This document shows positions 15,565 to 24,879 of a stretch of DNA of 31,721 nucleotides, piece after piece. The stretch is taken from the NCBI GenBank assembly GCA_002284615.2, contig MU069848.1, positions 202,987 through 234,707 of the forward strand, in the 5' to 3' direction. This DNA comes from Dunaliella salina (lineage: Eukaryota; Chlorophyta; Chlorophyceae; Chlamydomonadales; Dunaliellaceae). Position 1 is the stretch's first letter. Every line of letters begins with the position of its first letter. Under the pieces are notes generated by a model, which saw only the letters and a program-made list of their open reading frames with translations, did no database searches and was not told the origin of the DNA. The position numbers and the translations under genes were made by a program.

Positions 15565-16469
15565 ATTTCTGAAGGCATTGCTGATTTTTTACCTACTTGC
15601 AGTAATAGGTTTTGGTAGTAACCTGTTTTGGCATTGGCATATCCAAGCTTATGTTTAGAGTGCATATGGGATTTGAGGGCATCTTGAAGATTGGTGAAAT
15701 AGGTGAGCTTGTGGGCGGGTGGTGTACCTGCAGATATTCCTGCAGCATGCACTCTTTCTTCCTTGACTAACCAGAAAATGTTTGTAGATGGATTCCCACC
15801 AGGACTTGCACCAGGGATCTCGGTGCCTGCCACGCAGTGCTGGGCTTGCTTTGCCTGATGTTTTGCAATAGCATCTGCACCTTCATTTCCAGCGATGCCA
15901 GCATGAGACTCCACCTTGTGAATTCGAATTCTGGTATGGAAGTCTCTAATGAGAGTTGATATCATTTTAAGGACATCTCCTTGGATATGTCTCAGTTGTT
16001 TCTCAGGGTAAAGAAGTTGTTTACATATTTGTTCGAGAGAGGTGAGGCTGTCTGATGCAATATCTGCATATTTGGTGATGATAGCAGCAGCAATTGCTGC
16101 TAATCCAGCTCTAGTGATGGTTTTAGTAATCCCAGCACCGTTAGGTTCTACAAAGTTCTTGCTGTCAGTGGACGGGCAGTAGGCGCCTGCTCCAATTTCT
16201 TGCTTACCGTTATGGACAAGGCAGCTGCCATCTGTGTATGCCCATGTTCTCCAATCAGCAACTTTGAAAGTTAGAATAGCACTGGATTGGCTGGGCACTA
16301 AGTCTGTATCCTGGACAGTTATGTGTGGATTTTTAGGGTGTTTGGGGACGTGTTGTTTGTCAAATTGGAGGCGTTCCAGTTCATTGAAACCTGGCACGTG
16401 AGCATGCATGAGATTTCGGACAGGGTGGCTGCTGACATTCGTCAGCTTCCACTCTGTGGCTTCTTTCAA
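15540..16469 (-). CDS. RNase H domain of RLE-LINE L5
   Basis: A 309-codon frame with an RNase HI fold signature: YTD80GSC, TRAG122LAAI, SD140SLTSL, and H189-A-G-I-A-G-N-E-G-A-D199. The catalytic set should be D-E-D-D. The glutamate is glycine here because a GAA codon reads GGA, and the L4 copy still encodes TRAEL. The enzyme would degrade the RNA strand of RNA-DNA hybrids during reverse transcription. In this copy it is probably inactive. Upstream, in the same direction, AVWNTAARVHL (about 16530) belongs to the end of the methyltransferase-like domain, so the two domains are neighbours. The frame ends near 15540 in a shifted frame. Confidence 0.75.
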   Translation of the reverse strand: MKEATEWKLTNVSSHPVRNLMHAHVPGFNELERLQFDKQHVPKHPKNPHITVQDTDLVPSQSSAILTFKVADWRTWAYTDGSCLVHNGKQEIGAGAYCPSTDSKNFVEPNGAGITKTITRAGLAAIAAAIITKYADIASDSLTSLEQICKQLLYPEKQLRHIQGDVLKMISTLIRDFHTRIRIHKVESHAGIAGNEGADAIAKHQAKQAQHCVAGTEIPGASPGGNPSTNIFWLVKEERVHAAGISAGTPPAHKLTYFTNLQDALKSHMHSKHKLGYANAKTGYYQNLLLQVGKKSAMPSEICPTSLYP

Positions 16470-16707
16470 ATCTCCTTTCAGGCCCTGTAGCCAGTCTTTG
16501 TTATGGTTTTTGAGATGAACTCGGGCTGCAGTGTTCCAAACAGCAAAGGTACGAAGGTCTCAGGTATGCTGAGGTAAAGGTATATCTTGGTTAGGGCAGG
16601 ATTGAGGGGCACTGTAACCAAGTTTTATGCGAGGTATGGTTCCAAGGTCGTAACAGAGGTGGGGGTAGCCAGTGACAAGTCTGAAGTAGGGGTTAGTTAT
16701 CATGTTC

Positions 16708-18270
16708 TTATTCCAAGCCGGAAGGAACATGAATGTAGCAGTGGCTTCTGTGTTGAGAATGGCAGAGTAAATGTTGCAAAACTTGGGTCATAATTCCCTC
16801 GTCATAAATGGGATGGCAGATTGAGAAGCCTGAGAATTTGGACAAGAGGGCATTATGCATGGCACCAAAAAGAGTGTCACGGGAGTCCGCACTCCAATAA
16901 TTCTGGTATTGTGGGTTGTAGTTTAGTGGGGAGGCCATTTTTTCTTGGGTTACCAAAGCCCATTTTTGGAGGGCAGCATGGATGTGAGTTGGAAGGGCTC
17001 GTGAAAAAGAGTCTTTGATCTCCTTGCTGGAGTACTTTCTTTCAAGCATGGATTTGCGGGAAAGGAGCCCTTGCAGCTCAGTAGCAAAGCTGCCAGGAGC
17101 TGCTGTTGTTTTCTCGTGCATGCCAGCAAGCTTGGCCCCATAAACAGCCCTGTAGAGGATTTGGAAGTGGTTCAGGGATATCATACCAACACAATTGCCT
17201 TGTGTATTGTATATGCAAGCCCTGTGCACCGAGTATATTTCTGGGAGAATGAGGGGGGAAGGAGTAGGAGGGGAATGTCTGTAAAATCCTGTGTCTGATG
17301 ATGCTGGATGAGGGGGTTGCTGATCCGTGTACTTCACGAGGTCAACCTCGCGCAGCCAATATTCGCATGGGCCTATAGGTTTAATGTCTGCTTGTGGATT
17401 AGTGGGGTTTGTACCAAATCTGATTTTGTTGCGCAATCCTGTGTCCAATTTCTGCTGCCCTACATTGGGTTCATTAGGTTTTTCAAAGCCCTGTCTTTCC
17501 AGATTTGAGAGGGTAGAATCTGCTGTGGATGTTGAGAGGTTCGGCTTGCTCTGTTGTGCTTCAAACTTTAGCAAACACTCTTTAAATTTAGGCCATATCT
17601 CCTGTAGATCTTCTGATTCCCAGGAGTGCTTCCATGTGACCCTCCTGAGTTCTTGTTTAGTCTGTCGCTCTCTTTCAATTTTTTGGGCATCATTTAGGCT
17701 TGCACAGGCGGGACATGCCCATGTGTAAGCTGTTACAATTTCTTGTCTTTGTTCATTCGAGTAGCATCCAAGCTCCTTCATGCATTCCCAATGGTATGTC
17801 CGGTGGCACACATCACAAACATACATATCAGGAAGTGGATGCTCCAAGGTTCCAGTTTCATAACTTTGGTAGCAATTGCATATTTGGCAGCAGGCACACT
17901 CAATATCAGTGCGAGCAGCAGGTGAGACATCTTGAGGCACAAGGTTAGCTTGTTTGAACAGTGGCAGGGCCCATTTTTCAATTATCATAGGTGCGTAATG
18001 GGTATGGTATTGCACTTGGAGGTGGGCGGGGGAGCTTGATTGTTCTTTCTTGTTCTCCGCAAAAATTCTCCAATCATGAATTATCCAATTATCTATGTGA
18101 GTAATATCTAAATCATGGTAGAAGATAGAGCTGATAGAATGGCTAGCAGTAGTTTCTTTAGCAAGTTTCTCAGCTGTGTTTTTCCTGTAGTTCCAGACTT
18201 TTGGGCTTTGGGAAAGCGAGCTTAGAGAGTGAATAGCTGGGGAGATGACCTCTCTGTCTGTGTGGAGCAA
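16708..18270 (-). CDS. PHD finger and putative PCIF1-like methyltransferase of RLE-LINE L5
   Basis: A 520-codon frame starting at a non-ATG codon and open upstream, where PRKKRQQ is an NLS-like motif. A canonical C4HC3 PHD finger lies at residues 128-189 (C128, C131, C152, C155, H160, C163, C186, C189). PHD fingers read histone H3 tails, and some CR1-type LINEs are known to carry one, so it may guide integration or chromatin binding. A low-complexity linker (225-320) follows, then a conserved block from SVHRACIYN (about 345) to RDTLFGA and CHPIYDE (485-491). A frameshift near 16765 moves the continuation (ATFMFLPAW) to another phase. The PCIF1 similarity is an inference from motif spacing. 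The motif IV position reads H-P-I-Y, not N-P-P-F. Confidence 0.6.
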   Translation of the reverse strand: MLHTDREVISPAIHSLSSLSQSPKVWNYRKNTAEKLAKETTASHSISSIFYHDLDITHIDNWIIHDWRIFAENKKEQSSSPAHLQVQYHTHYAPMIIEKWALPLFKQANLVPQDVSPAARTDIECACCQICNCYQSYETGTLEHPLPDMYVCDVCHRTYHWECMKELGCYSNEQRQEIVTAYTWACPACASLNDAQKIERERQTKQELRRVTWKHSWESEDLQEIWPKFKECLLKFEAQQSKPNLSTSTADSTLSNLERQGFEKPNEPNVGQQKLDTGLRNKIRFGTNPTNPQADIKPIGPCEYWLREVDLVKYTDQQPPHPASSDTGFYRHSPPTPSPLILPEIYSVHRACIYNTQGNCVGMISLNHFQILYRAVYGAKLAGMHEKTTAAPGSFATELQGLLSRKSMLERKYSSKEIKDSFSRALPTHIHAALQKWALVTQEKMASPLNYNPQYQNYWSADSRDTLFGAMHNALLSKFSGFSICHPIYDEGIMTQVLQHLLCHSQHRSHCYIHVPSGLE

Positions 18271-18356
18271 TTGTTGCCTCTTCTTTCTGGGTCTGTTTGT
18301 TTTAGTATCTAGGCTGTTCGGAGTTTGAGTTTGTGACTGAGGGTCGAGACAGTCAT

Positions 18357-18926
18357 CTATCTTATGTTGGTGGTTTGTGTAAGGGGTTTAAGTTGTGTAG
18401 TGATATGGTGAGCAGTGCTCAGACAAGCATGTGCACATCTATCATTTGGGCTAGTCTGGCTGAATTGGGATGTGGAAGAGGGGGTATTTCTCAATGCTGA
18501 CCGTGTGCGTTTGCTTGGGGGCCCTTCTGCAGTAGTACCTTGTTTGGCAGGAGCCAGAGCCTCTGGATACTGAGTATCCAGGCTTGCAGTGGGTACGTCT
18601 GCAGAGGGGTGAAGTGCTTGTGTGGGAGTGATGCTTAGTGTAGAATTGGAGCGAGTTCTTTTGCTGAGTGGCTCCTCCAGTAATTGTACTTCCATGACAT
18701 TAACAAGTTGTTGTGTTTCAGGACAGTTGATGGGTGTAGGATGGTTGGCTGTACGTCTGAAGCGGCGTCCGGTGTGTTCATGGGTGTAGTAAGATGTGGA
18801 GCGAGGCTGTGGCGGTGGCACTGCTTGAGTGGGGGGGATAAAGCTGGGTTGGGGGCTTGTTCGTTGGAGAGCCCGGGTATGGGGGGACTGTTCCCCACCC
18901 GTGCTTGTGTTGGTTATGCCACTCAC
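18357..18926 (-). CDS. Pro/Ser/Thr-rich protein with duplicated SKRTRS motif (RLE-LINE L5)
   Basis: A 189-codon frame, rich in Pro, Ser and Thr, with two copies of a basic SKRTRS motif (about residues 88-93 and 138-143) that could act as nuclear localisation signals. No folded domain is recognised. The stop lies just before a frame leading into the PHD protein, so it may be the N-terminal part of the same polypeptide separated by a frameshift near 18360-18390, or a separate ORF1. Confidence 0.5.
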   Translation of the reverse strand: MSGITNTSTGGEQSPHTRALQRTSPQPSFIPPTQAVPPPQPRSTSYYTHEHTGRRFRRTANHPTPINCPETQQLVNVMEVQLLEEPLSKRTRSNSTLSITPTQALHPSADVPTASLDTQYPEALAPAKQGTTAEGPPSKRTRSALRNTPSSTSQFSQTSPNDRCAHACLSTAHHITTQLKPLTQTTNIR

Positions 18927-19012
18927 ATACGTGTTGTTGATACGACGGTAAACTGGGAGGGTGTTTGCTTCAGTGCTTTTGTAGGCAATGATCTTTTAGA
19001 TAGAGGATGTGT

Positions 19013-19345
19013 TCAATTCTTGTTGTGAGGCAAGGTTGACAAGGGCTGCCAGCTGTTCAGTGCAATTTGGCATTTGTTGTTCACCTTGGGGTGTTTAGCC
19101 TGAAGTTGAAAAACTGGGACGATGTGAGTTTTGCGACGAGATGTAAGCTCATGTAGCCTACTGATTCCCATATTCAGCAGAGGTTGCATAATGCAGGTGA
19201 TGAGAGTAGGGAGGTTGTGAGGAGGAGGTTTGTGCAAGGTGAGGGCTTCACAAATGTGCTCTAGATCCTCCTTGAACACAATGGTGCCATTTTTCATGAG
19301 ATGGGGCTCGCTGGAATGCACGCTAGCCAGCTGGCGGACACGCAT
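19013..19345 (-). CDS. unidentified frame at the 5' side of RLE-LINE L5
   Basis: A 110-codon frame, open upstream to about 19390. It contains HICEALTLHKPPPHNLPTLITCIMQPLLNMGISRLHELTSRRK and KCQIALNSW, a sequence complex enough to look like real protein. I recognise no family. Its orientation and position suggest the 5' end of L5. Confidence 0.4.
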   Translation of the reverse strand: MRVRQLASVHSSEPHLMKNGTIVFKEDLEHICEALTLHKPPPHNLPTLITCIMQPLLNMGISRLHELTSRRKTHIVPVFQLQAKHPKVNNKCQIALNSWQPLSTLPHNKN

Positions 19346-19511
19346 CTTACAGTTGAGCTGAAGTTTAATGCGCAGATTCGTTCCTTTTCATTTGGTGAGG
19401 TACGTTTCAGATAAGGTATTAAGGTTTTCGACCTGCTTAGTTAGGAGGTTGAGGCCAACTGTGCAGTGCGGTACGGCATGGCAGTCAATGTGCTCTTTCT
19501 TTTACTTTGCC

Positions 19512-19596
19512 TTCTGGTGAGGCCTCTAACTTTTGTTAGGGGTTCTTCCCTTAAAGCACGCAGCCTTTGGCTTGCGTAGACTTTTCTTTTTTTTTC
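19512..19596 (+). mobile_element. 85-bp RLE-LINE 3' stub with 10-bp target duplication
   Basis: Same content as the stub at 2827-2914 (TTCTGGTGAGGCCTCTAAC, terminal hairpin, CTTTT tail), flanked by TTACTTTGCC at 19502-19511 and 19597-19606. It includes about 3 bp more at the 5' end than the first stub. Confidence 0.85.
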
Positions 19597-19606
19597 TTAC
19601 TTTGCC

Positions 19607-20150
19607 AAAATTCTGAGATGTTACCCACCTCCTTTCCGTTTGCAGTCAGTCTGTCCAGGCAGATCCAGATCCAGTTTTTCACCTGCTGCATTGTCCTGCA
19701 AACCGTCTAATGTTGGTATGCTACAGAAATGTTTATCCTCTCTTTATTTTGTTACTAGTGCAACTCACTGTTTCTCTTAATTTGGAATGGATCGAACCAG
19801 GGACACATTGCTTTCAATTACCAATAAACCAAAGGTTCGTGTGCATGCTCAAAAAAAGAAAATAACCGTTACTTACCCTGTACACAATTAGCTCATCTTT
19901 AAGCCGTGCTTGGGCAGGATAAGCCTCACTGTCGGCAAAAGGCCTTGCAATATGTTTCCTCACCATCAACAGTGGCAGGTGAAGAAATACACCACCTCTT
20001 CCATCACAGACTTAGCACCCTCTGAATCAGAGCCACTCCAGGAGGTAGTTCTGAAACAGATGGGTGTTCTTCATCCAAACTTTGCATGGGAACCTAGATG
20101 AATTGGCCTGATTCTGAGAAAATGGACTCTGGTTCAGAGGCAGTTCAGAC
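19607..20150. other. unassigned non-coding stretch
   Basis: No gene recognised. The first CTGA-type satellite motifs appear from about 20020 (CTCTGAATCAGAGCC). Confidence 0.4.
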
Positions 20151-21090
20151 ATTGTGTGAAAAGGCAGTTGGCGCAAAGTTTGAATCAGACAAACATTACT
20201 CTGATTCAGACCCTCTTCAGTTTTTTTTGTCTGATTCCAACCAAGACAGGTGTATGATTCAGACAAACAGCCATACCCCCAATCAAACCCCTTTTTCTCT
20301 GATTCAGACTCTCTGATCCTTCGCCATCCCTGACTGTTCAGTCACTCAATGTCTCTGATTCTGACCCTCTTCAGAGTTTTTTTTTTGTCTGATTCCAACC
20401 AAGACAGGTGTATGATTCAGACAAATAGCCATACCCCCAATCAAACCCCTTTAAAGTTTTTCTCTGATTCAGACCCTCTGATCCTTCACCATCCCTGACT
20501 GTTCAGTCACTCAATGTCTCTGATTCTGACCCTCTTCAAAGTTTTTTTTTGTCTGATTCCAACCAAGACAGGTGTATGATTCAGATAAATTTAAATAGCC
20601 AGACCCCCAATCAGACCCCTTTTTCTCTGATTCAGACCCTCTGATCCTTAGCCATCCTTGACTTTTCAGTCACTGAATGACTCTGATTCAGACCCTCTTC
20701 AAAGCCTTTCTGGTCTTCTCAGTTTTCATTCAGACCCCCTCCAGATTTTTTTTTCTTATTTCATGGTAAGAAAGGTGTCAAGTTCAGACTTACTCTAATT
20801 CAGAGCGCCTTCAGAGGGTCCATCACAAGGCAAATGAGAACTTAGATGAATTGGTCTGACTCTGAGAAGTTGAACACTGATCCAGAGGCAGTTTAGACAT
20901 TGTGTGAATAGGCAGATGGGGCCAAGTTAATGTTAGTCTGAATCAGACCAGCTTTAGTCTGATTCAAACCATCATCAGAGGCTCTTAGTGGTACTATACA
21001 GCGGCAGCCTCTGACTCAGACCACCTTGCCTCTGATTCAGATTCCATTCTGAGGCACCCTCTGAATCAGACCCTCTTCAGGTCAATCAGA
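20151..21090. repeat. satellite block, 158-200-bp units with TCTGATTCAGAC motif
   Basis: A tandem unit beginning GTCTGATTCCAACCAAGACA starts at 20229, 20387 and 20551, with a diverged unit near 20753. Within units the partly palindromic TCTGATTCAGA recurs many times, and adjacent TTTTTTTT runs vary in length. From about 20800 only short degenerate copies remain (for example 20940-21080). Confidence 0.85.
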
Positions 21091-22890
21091 ACTGGAAACA
21101 GAGAAACCAAAACTTTCTGACGACTAGTGTCTGTGTGCTTGAAATGCTGTGCCTGAGTTTGAGCACTGCTTTCAACGTTCGCATGGACATTACGGACCAC
21201 TCTGTTTTCGCTCAGCTGCCCTTGTAGGTGGATATAGCGATGTTACCTTACAAACTTACACCGTGACGTTAAAGGATTTCGCCTTCAGCCAGAAAGTTTG
21301 GCTGTTCAGCTTTCTCTAAGAAAAGATTCTTCTAGGTATCTAAGCCTAGGTACCTGGTGATCGCAGGTAAATTAGTCTGACTAGTGCAAACACAGGCAGG
21401 GGAGAAAGACAAGGTCAATTGTAAACATGCAACAGAAAAACTCGGCAGTGTCTGCAGGTTTAAGCAAAACTGCAAGCAGCAAAGAGAGCATTCAAAACAG
21501 AAAAAGCTTGAGTTGTTTGTAGGATAAGCGCTCAACAAAATCTGTACTAGCATGCACACTGGTACAGATTTTCCACGCTAGCGCTACTCAGCCAAGCCCA
21601 AAAACAGTTTCACTTATGCGCAGAGTTTGCGTGTGTTCCGCCCGCAAGGGTAAGCAGTGTGTAGCTCAACGCTCACAACCACAAAGGAAACCTTATCAAC
21701 ATGTGAACAACATGCTACTTTCAAGTGTACTCACCCCCATGTGTGCTCTGTTTGGCATAAATATGCTTCCCTTAGGCTGTCCTGTTGTCCTCTTCTCCCT
21801 ATTCCTCAACCCTCTTTTGAGATGGCTCCTTACTTGCCCGCCATCCACCTTTCTTTCCGTAAGTCCTTTTCATGAATTAAAACAAAAAGGAGTTTCATCG
21901 GTTTCAACATGAACTTTTCCTTTTGTATGAAAAGGATAGCAGCCAGTCGTTTCGTCTAATTTTCACTGTTGCCTGTAACCTAGAAATGTAGACCTCAGGC
22001 TGCGGCACTTGCAATACTGGACACCCTACTCAGAATTACACCCAAAAGAGGGCAAGGGCAAACGGCTAACATACCACAAGTGGTGCGCCCTGCCTATCAA
22101 CAGGGCCTTGGTTACACGCCCCCCTTACAGCCTTCCAAAATAAATGTTTCTTGACCTCTCTCATGTGTCATTCGCAACGTGGCTTGCTTCAGACTCTGTG
22201 TTCACACCCTACGTCATGAGACAGCAAGACTTGGCCGGGAGGTCAATTCGCGACACTAATTGGATCCCAGTTTTTTATGATCACATACAAGATCGCATAC
22301 GAGGAGGCAAGTCATCTTCTGCTGTACCCACCCTCACATGATATCCGCAGGAAATATGAATCTTCGTTTGCCCACTCTGGGTTGGATGTGTCCACTTTCT
22401 GGCAAAAAGACTGCAAACGCCTTTAATTTTTTCCTTCATGAATTACTGATCTTTGACGAGCAGGCTAGCAGTCGCACGTCCTGACTGAAGGCTTTTTTTC
22501 TGTAATCCCTGAAATCCCTGCTGGAGTAGTCTCCTGTGCTCCCCTCTCCCTTGGTCACCAAGATCATATAGAATGAACAAGTGAGGTTCACTCTCAGTCT
22601 CAGCGCTGACTCTTCAATCTTCCCGTAAGGTAATTAATCTTCAGAAATGAGGCCACAAACTAAACAAGACATGACAAAAAAACTGCCCTCAACTGTGGTG
22701 CAATTGATGGAAAAAAGGTGTCTGCAACACATTGTTTTTTCGTTTTTCAAAGTTCTGTCACAGCATACATGCAACAGACCCTGAAGGCCCTACCACTTGC
22801 CTGCAGTTAAAAAGATTAAATGTACAGGGCCTCTTGACAGCAGTATCATGGGTGTCCGAGGTGGAGGTCAGCTGCAGGAGGAGACTTACT
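21091..22890. other. unassigned stretch, no recognised gene
   Basis: Frames of up to 98 codons exist (21616-21912, and 22144-22341 encoding RQQDLAGRSIRDTNWIP) without recognisable domains. The 56-bp segment at 22456-22511 is repeated at 26947-27003. The 22582-22624 segment resembles 13444-13505. Confidence 0.4.
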
Positions 22891-23010
22891 CAGTTCTCTG
22901 TCTAACAGTAGAACTGGGGTTCTTGGAGGCGAGTGAGATTGTGTGATAGTTATCTTATTGCTGCTGATGCAATAAAGTCCCCATCTTTTCCTTTCTCGTG
23001 GGGCATTTTG
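22891..23010 (+). repeat. element 3, repeat A1
   Basis: Stem 1 keeps 7 of 8 pairs (CAGTTCTC against TAGAACTG). Stem 2 is TTATTGC with GCAATAA. Stem 3 is CCCC 22979-22982 with GGGG 23000-23003, around the same ATCTTTTCCTTTCT loop as the other copies. GGTTCTTGGAGGCGAGTG is conserved. The gag ATG lies about 30 bp beyond the repeat. Confidence 0.8.
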
Positions 23011-23041
23011 CAGACTTTTAGGTTGAGTTTTAGAGAGAGAG

Positions 23042-24702
23042 ATGCCGAACCAGGCAGGCTTGCGTCATAGTTCTAGGAACCAGCTCGCTCCTGCCCCAGT
23101 CCCTGCGCCTTCGGCCGCTGGTCGAGGTCATGGAGGGGCTGGTTCTGCCGCTAGCAGAGGCCGTGGTGGGGGCCGCAGCAGAGGGCGCGTTGTGCTGCCC
23201 ATGTCCAGCGAGGAGGAAGCTGTTTCTTGCTTGGGCTTTGCCGATGCAGCAGGCCAGGAGTTGCAACCGCGCCAGCAGCGGCATCAGCCACAGCAAAGGC
23301 GCAGGCATCAGCGCAGCAACAGCAGCAGCAGCAGCAGCAGCGACGATAACAGCGACAGCAGCGAGGAAGAGTATGCTGTCAAGCGCGAGAAGGTGCGCAA
23401 GCGGCTGCGCTCCTCCCGCTCCCGCCTGGACCGGGAAGGCCTGCAGAGCATGCATGAGGATTTCTTGCAGCTAGGGACCTTCGCCCTGGCAGCGCGCCCT
23501 CCCAGGTCTGCACAGCGTGCACGCAGAGCCTGGAAGCAGCTTAAGGAAGAGCTGCTCTTCCAAGGGGAGGTGTTGGCAGTAGCAGCAGAGAAGGGATGGG
23601 GTGCAGCCCATGCAGTCAGGGGCCCCAGGGCTAGTGGGTCTGGGTTTTCCAAGAGGGTGTCCAAGCATCTGAGGAAGTGGGAGCAGCAGCAAGCCAAAGC
23701 AGTGGCCCCCAAGCGCAGCAGCTCCAAAGGGAACATACTGTGCTTCAAGTGCTGGATGCCTGGGCACACCATGGTTAGTTCCGTGCAGCAGTCAGGTTCT
23801 ACAATGCTTTGCTGCGCAGCAACAGTACTACACTGCGCAAGGTGCTGCAAGCAGATGTTGACATGAGCTGCATATCTCGTAAATGTTGGACCTCAGAGTT
23901 TTTGGCAGCATGTAATGGCTTGGACAGGTGCAATATGTTCATTCAATGTGTGCGTTCAGGGCAGCCAGTAGCACTGAAGGAGTTTGTTGTTGATATGAGA
24001 AAAAGGCTACGAGGTGTTCGGAATGCAGCTGCCTTGGCAGAGCACAATGAGCGTGTGAACAAATTAGCCAAGTATCATCACTGGGTGGCTCTCCCTTTGA
24101 AGCCTTTGGCTGCTCATGGAGCGCCCTTTTCTGTCCCTAGGTATTTGCATCTTGATTTAGTCAAGCATATGCTGAGAAACATCGCACGCTTTCGATTGCA
24201 TGCACACACCCTAAGGTTGAGACATCACTTTGGCAGGAGCAAACTTCAGTTTGTGATGAATGTGACCTAGGAGGACCTCAAGATGGAAAACATGCTGTTT
24301 TCCTATGTTCCTACGGTCCTGTGTGTTCTCTTAGAAGGACATGTGAACATCTCTTTTCTGATTTCCCCTCTGCTCACAGAGTTTTTCAGGACGAGACAGG
24401 CGCTTTTTATTACACTCAGGCTAGTTCTGAGGATGTCTTTCATTTCTTACAGGACCAAACTGATGAGACTTGTCGTTTTATTTCTAATCTCATAGATATT
24501 TATTCTTTGGATGGAACAGTTCATCAGGCCGAGCAGCCAAACAACCTGGCTGAAGGTCAAACCCAATTGTAACCTTGTAACCTTGTAACCTAGGCACACC
24601 ATGGACGAGTGCAAGGCACGCACATCCCAGGGGAAGCACAAGGCCTGCACGCAAGGGGCCTACGCTGCGCAGAGGCTCCCAGGCCCCCCTCCTCGAGCGT
24701 GA
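23042..24702 (+). pseudogene. gag-like gene of element 3, disrupted by a LINE insertion
   Basis: The part before the insertion encodes MPNQAG..., RG-rich (27-49), Q/R-rich (75-91), Ser/Asp/Glu-rich (92-110) and the same helical core as gag1 (RSSRSRLD, LQLGTFALA, WKQLKEEL, AEKGWGAA). The zinc knuckle begins C234-x2-C237-x4-H242. The last Cys and the C-terminus (TSQGKHKA, AAQRLPGPPP, stop at 24700-24702) lie beyond the insertion at 24604. Reading through the insertion replaces the fourth zinc ligand. The insertion site falls between His and the last Cys. Apart from the LINE the frame is open, so the insertion is probably the main lesion and fairly recent. Core similarity to gag1 is high. Confidence 0.85.
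23775..24592 (+). mobile_element. L1-type LINE, 3' fragment (818 bp), with 12-bp target duplication
   Basis: Flanked by GGCACACCATGG at 23763-23774 and 24593-24604. It encodes the C-terminus of a reverse-transcriptase polyprotein: VRFYNALLRSNS from about 23785, and then, after one frameshift near 24213, a zinc motif CDEC-x10-H-x4-C (24255-24310), ending at a stop near 24570. The 3' end is a tail of TTGTAACC units (24569-24591). 5' truncation, long target duplication and simple-repeat tail are classic for target-primed reverse transcription. This LINE family is different from the RLE-LINE, and other 3' ends occur at 332-390 and perhaps 27681-27717. Confidence 0.85.
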
Positions 24703-24879
24703 GTACTTGTGTGCCTTGCTGTCTATATGTTGCCTTGCTGGCAGTTCTGTTGGCCTCGCTGTGCCCTGACATTCAGGCTCGCTTCTGTTTCCCATGCTGG
24801 GGTTTGGTTGGGCTTGCTGCCAAGTTTTGGCAGAACCAAGTGCTAGCCTTGGGTTTTCCAGCACCTTGCTGCAGTGCGC

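Larger units (their letters stand above)
14515..19400 (-). mobile_element. RLE-LINE copy L5, longest copy (about 4.9 kb)
   Basis: Minus-strand element. From its 5' side: an unidentified frame (19345-19013), a Pro-rich frame with NLS-like motifs (18926-18357), PHD finger plus methyltransferase-like frame (18270-16708), RNase H (16469-15540), zinc finger plus nuclease (15564-14653), a 3' UTR with a 15-bp hairpin, and a (GAAAA)-type tail (14515-14545). Reading frames are split by a few frameshifts and stops, as in a moderately old copy. The order resembles the RNase H-RLE end of Dualen/RandI LINEs of Chlamydomonas, but no apurinic endonuclease or reverse transcriptase is visible. The upstream limit is uncertain. 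Confidence 0.75.

Noticed and set aside
14515..19400. Clear target duplication for LINE L5 (GAATGCACG near 14508 and 19313)
   Set aside because: The right-hand match lies inside the coding frame at 19013-19345, so it is probably chance.
22891..23010. Hammerhead ribozyme (retrozyme-like element) in the A repeat
   Set aside because: A CTGATG string is present, but the second conserved GAAA core and the three-helix geometry are not.
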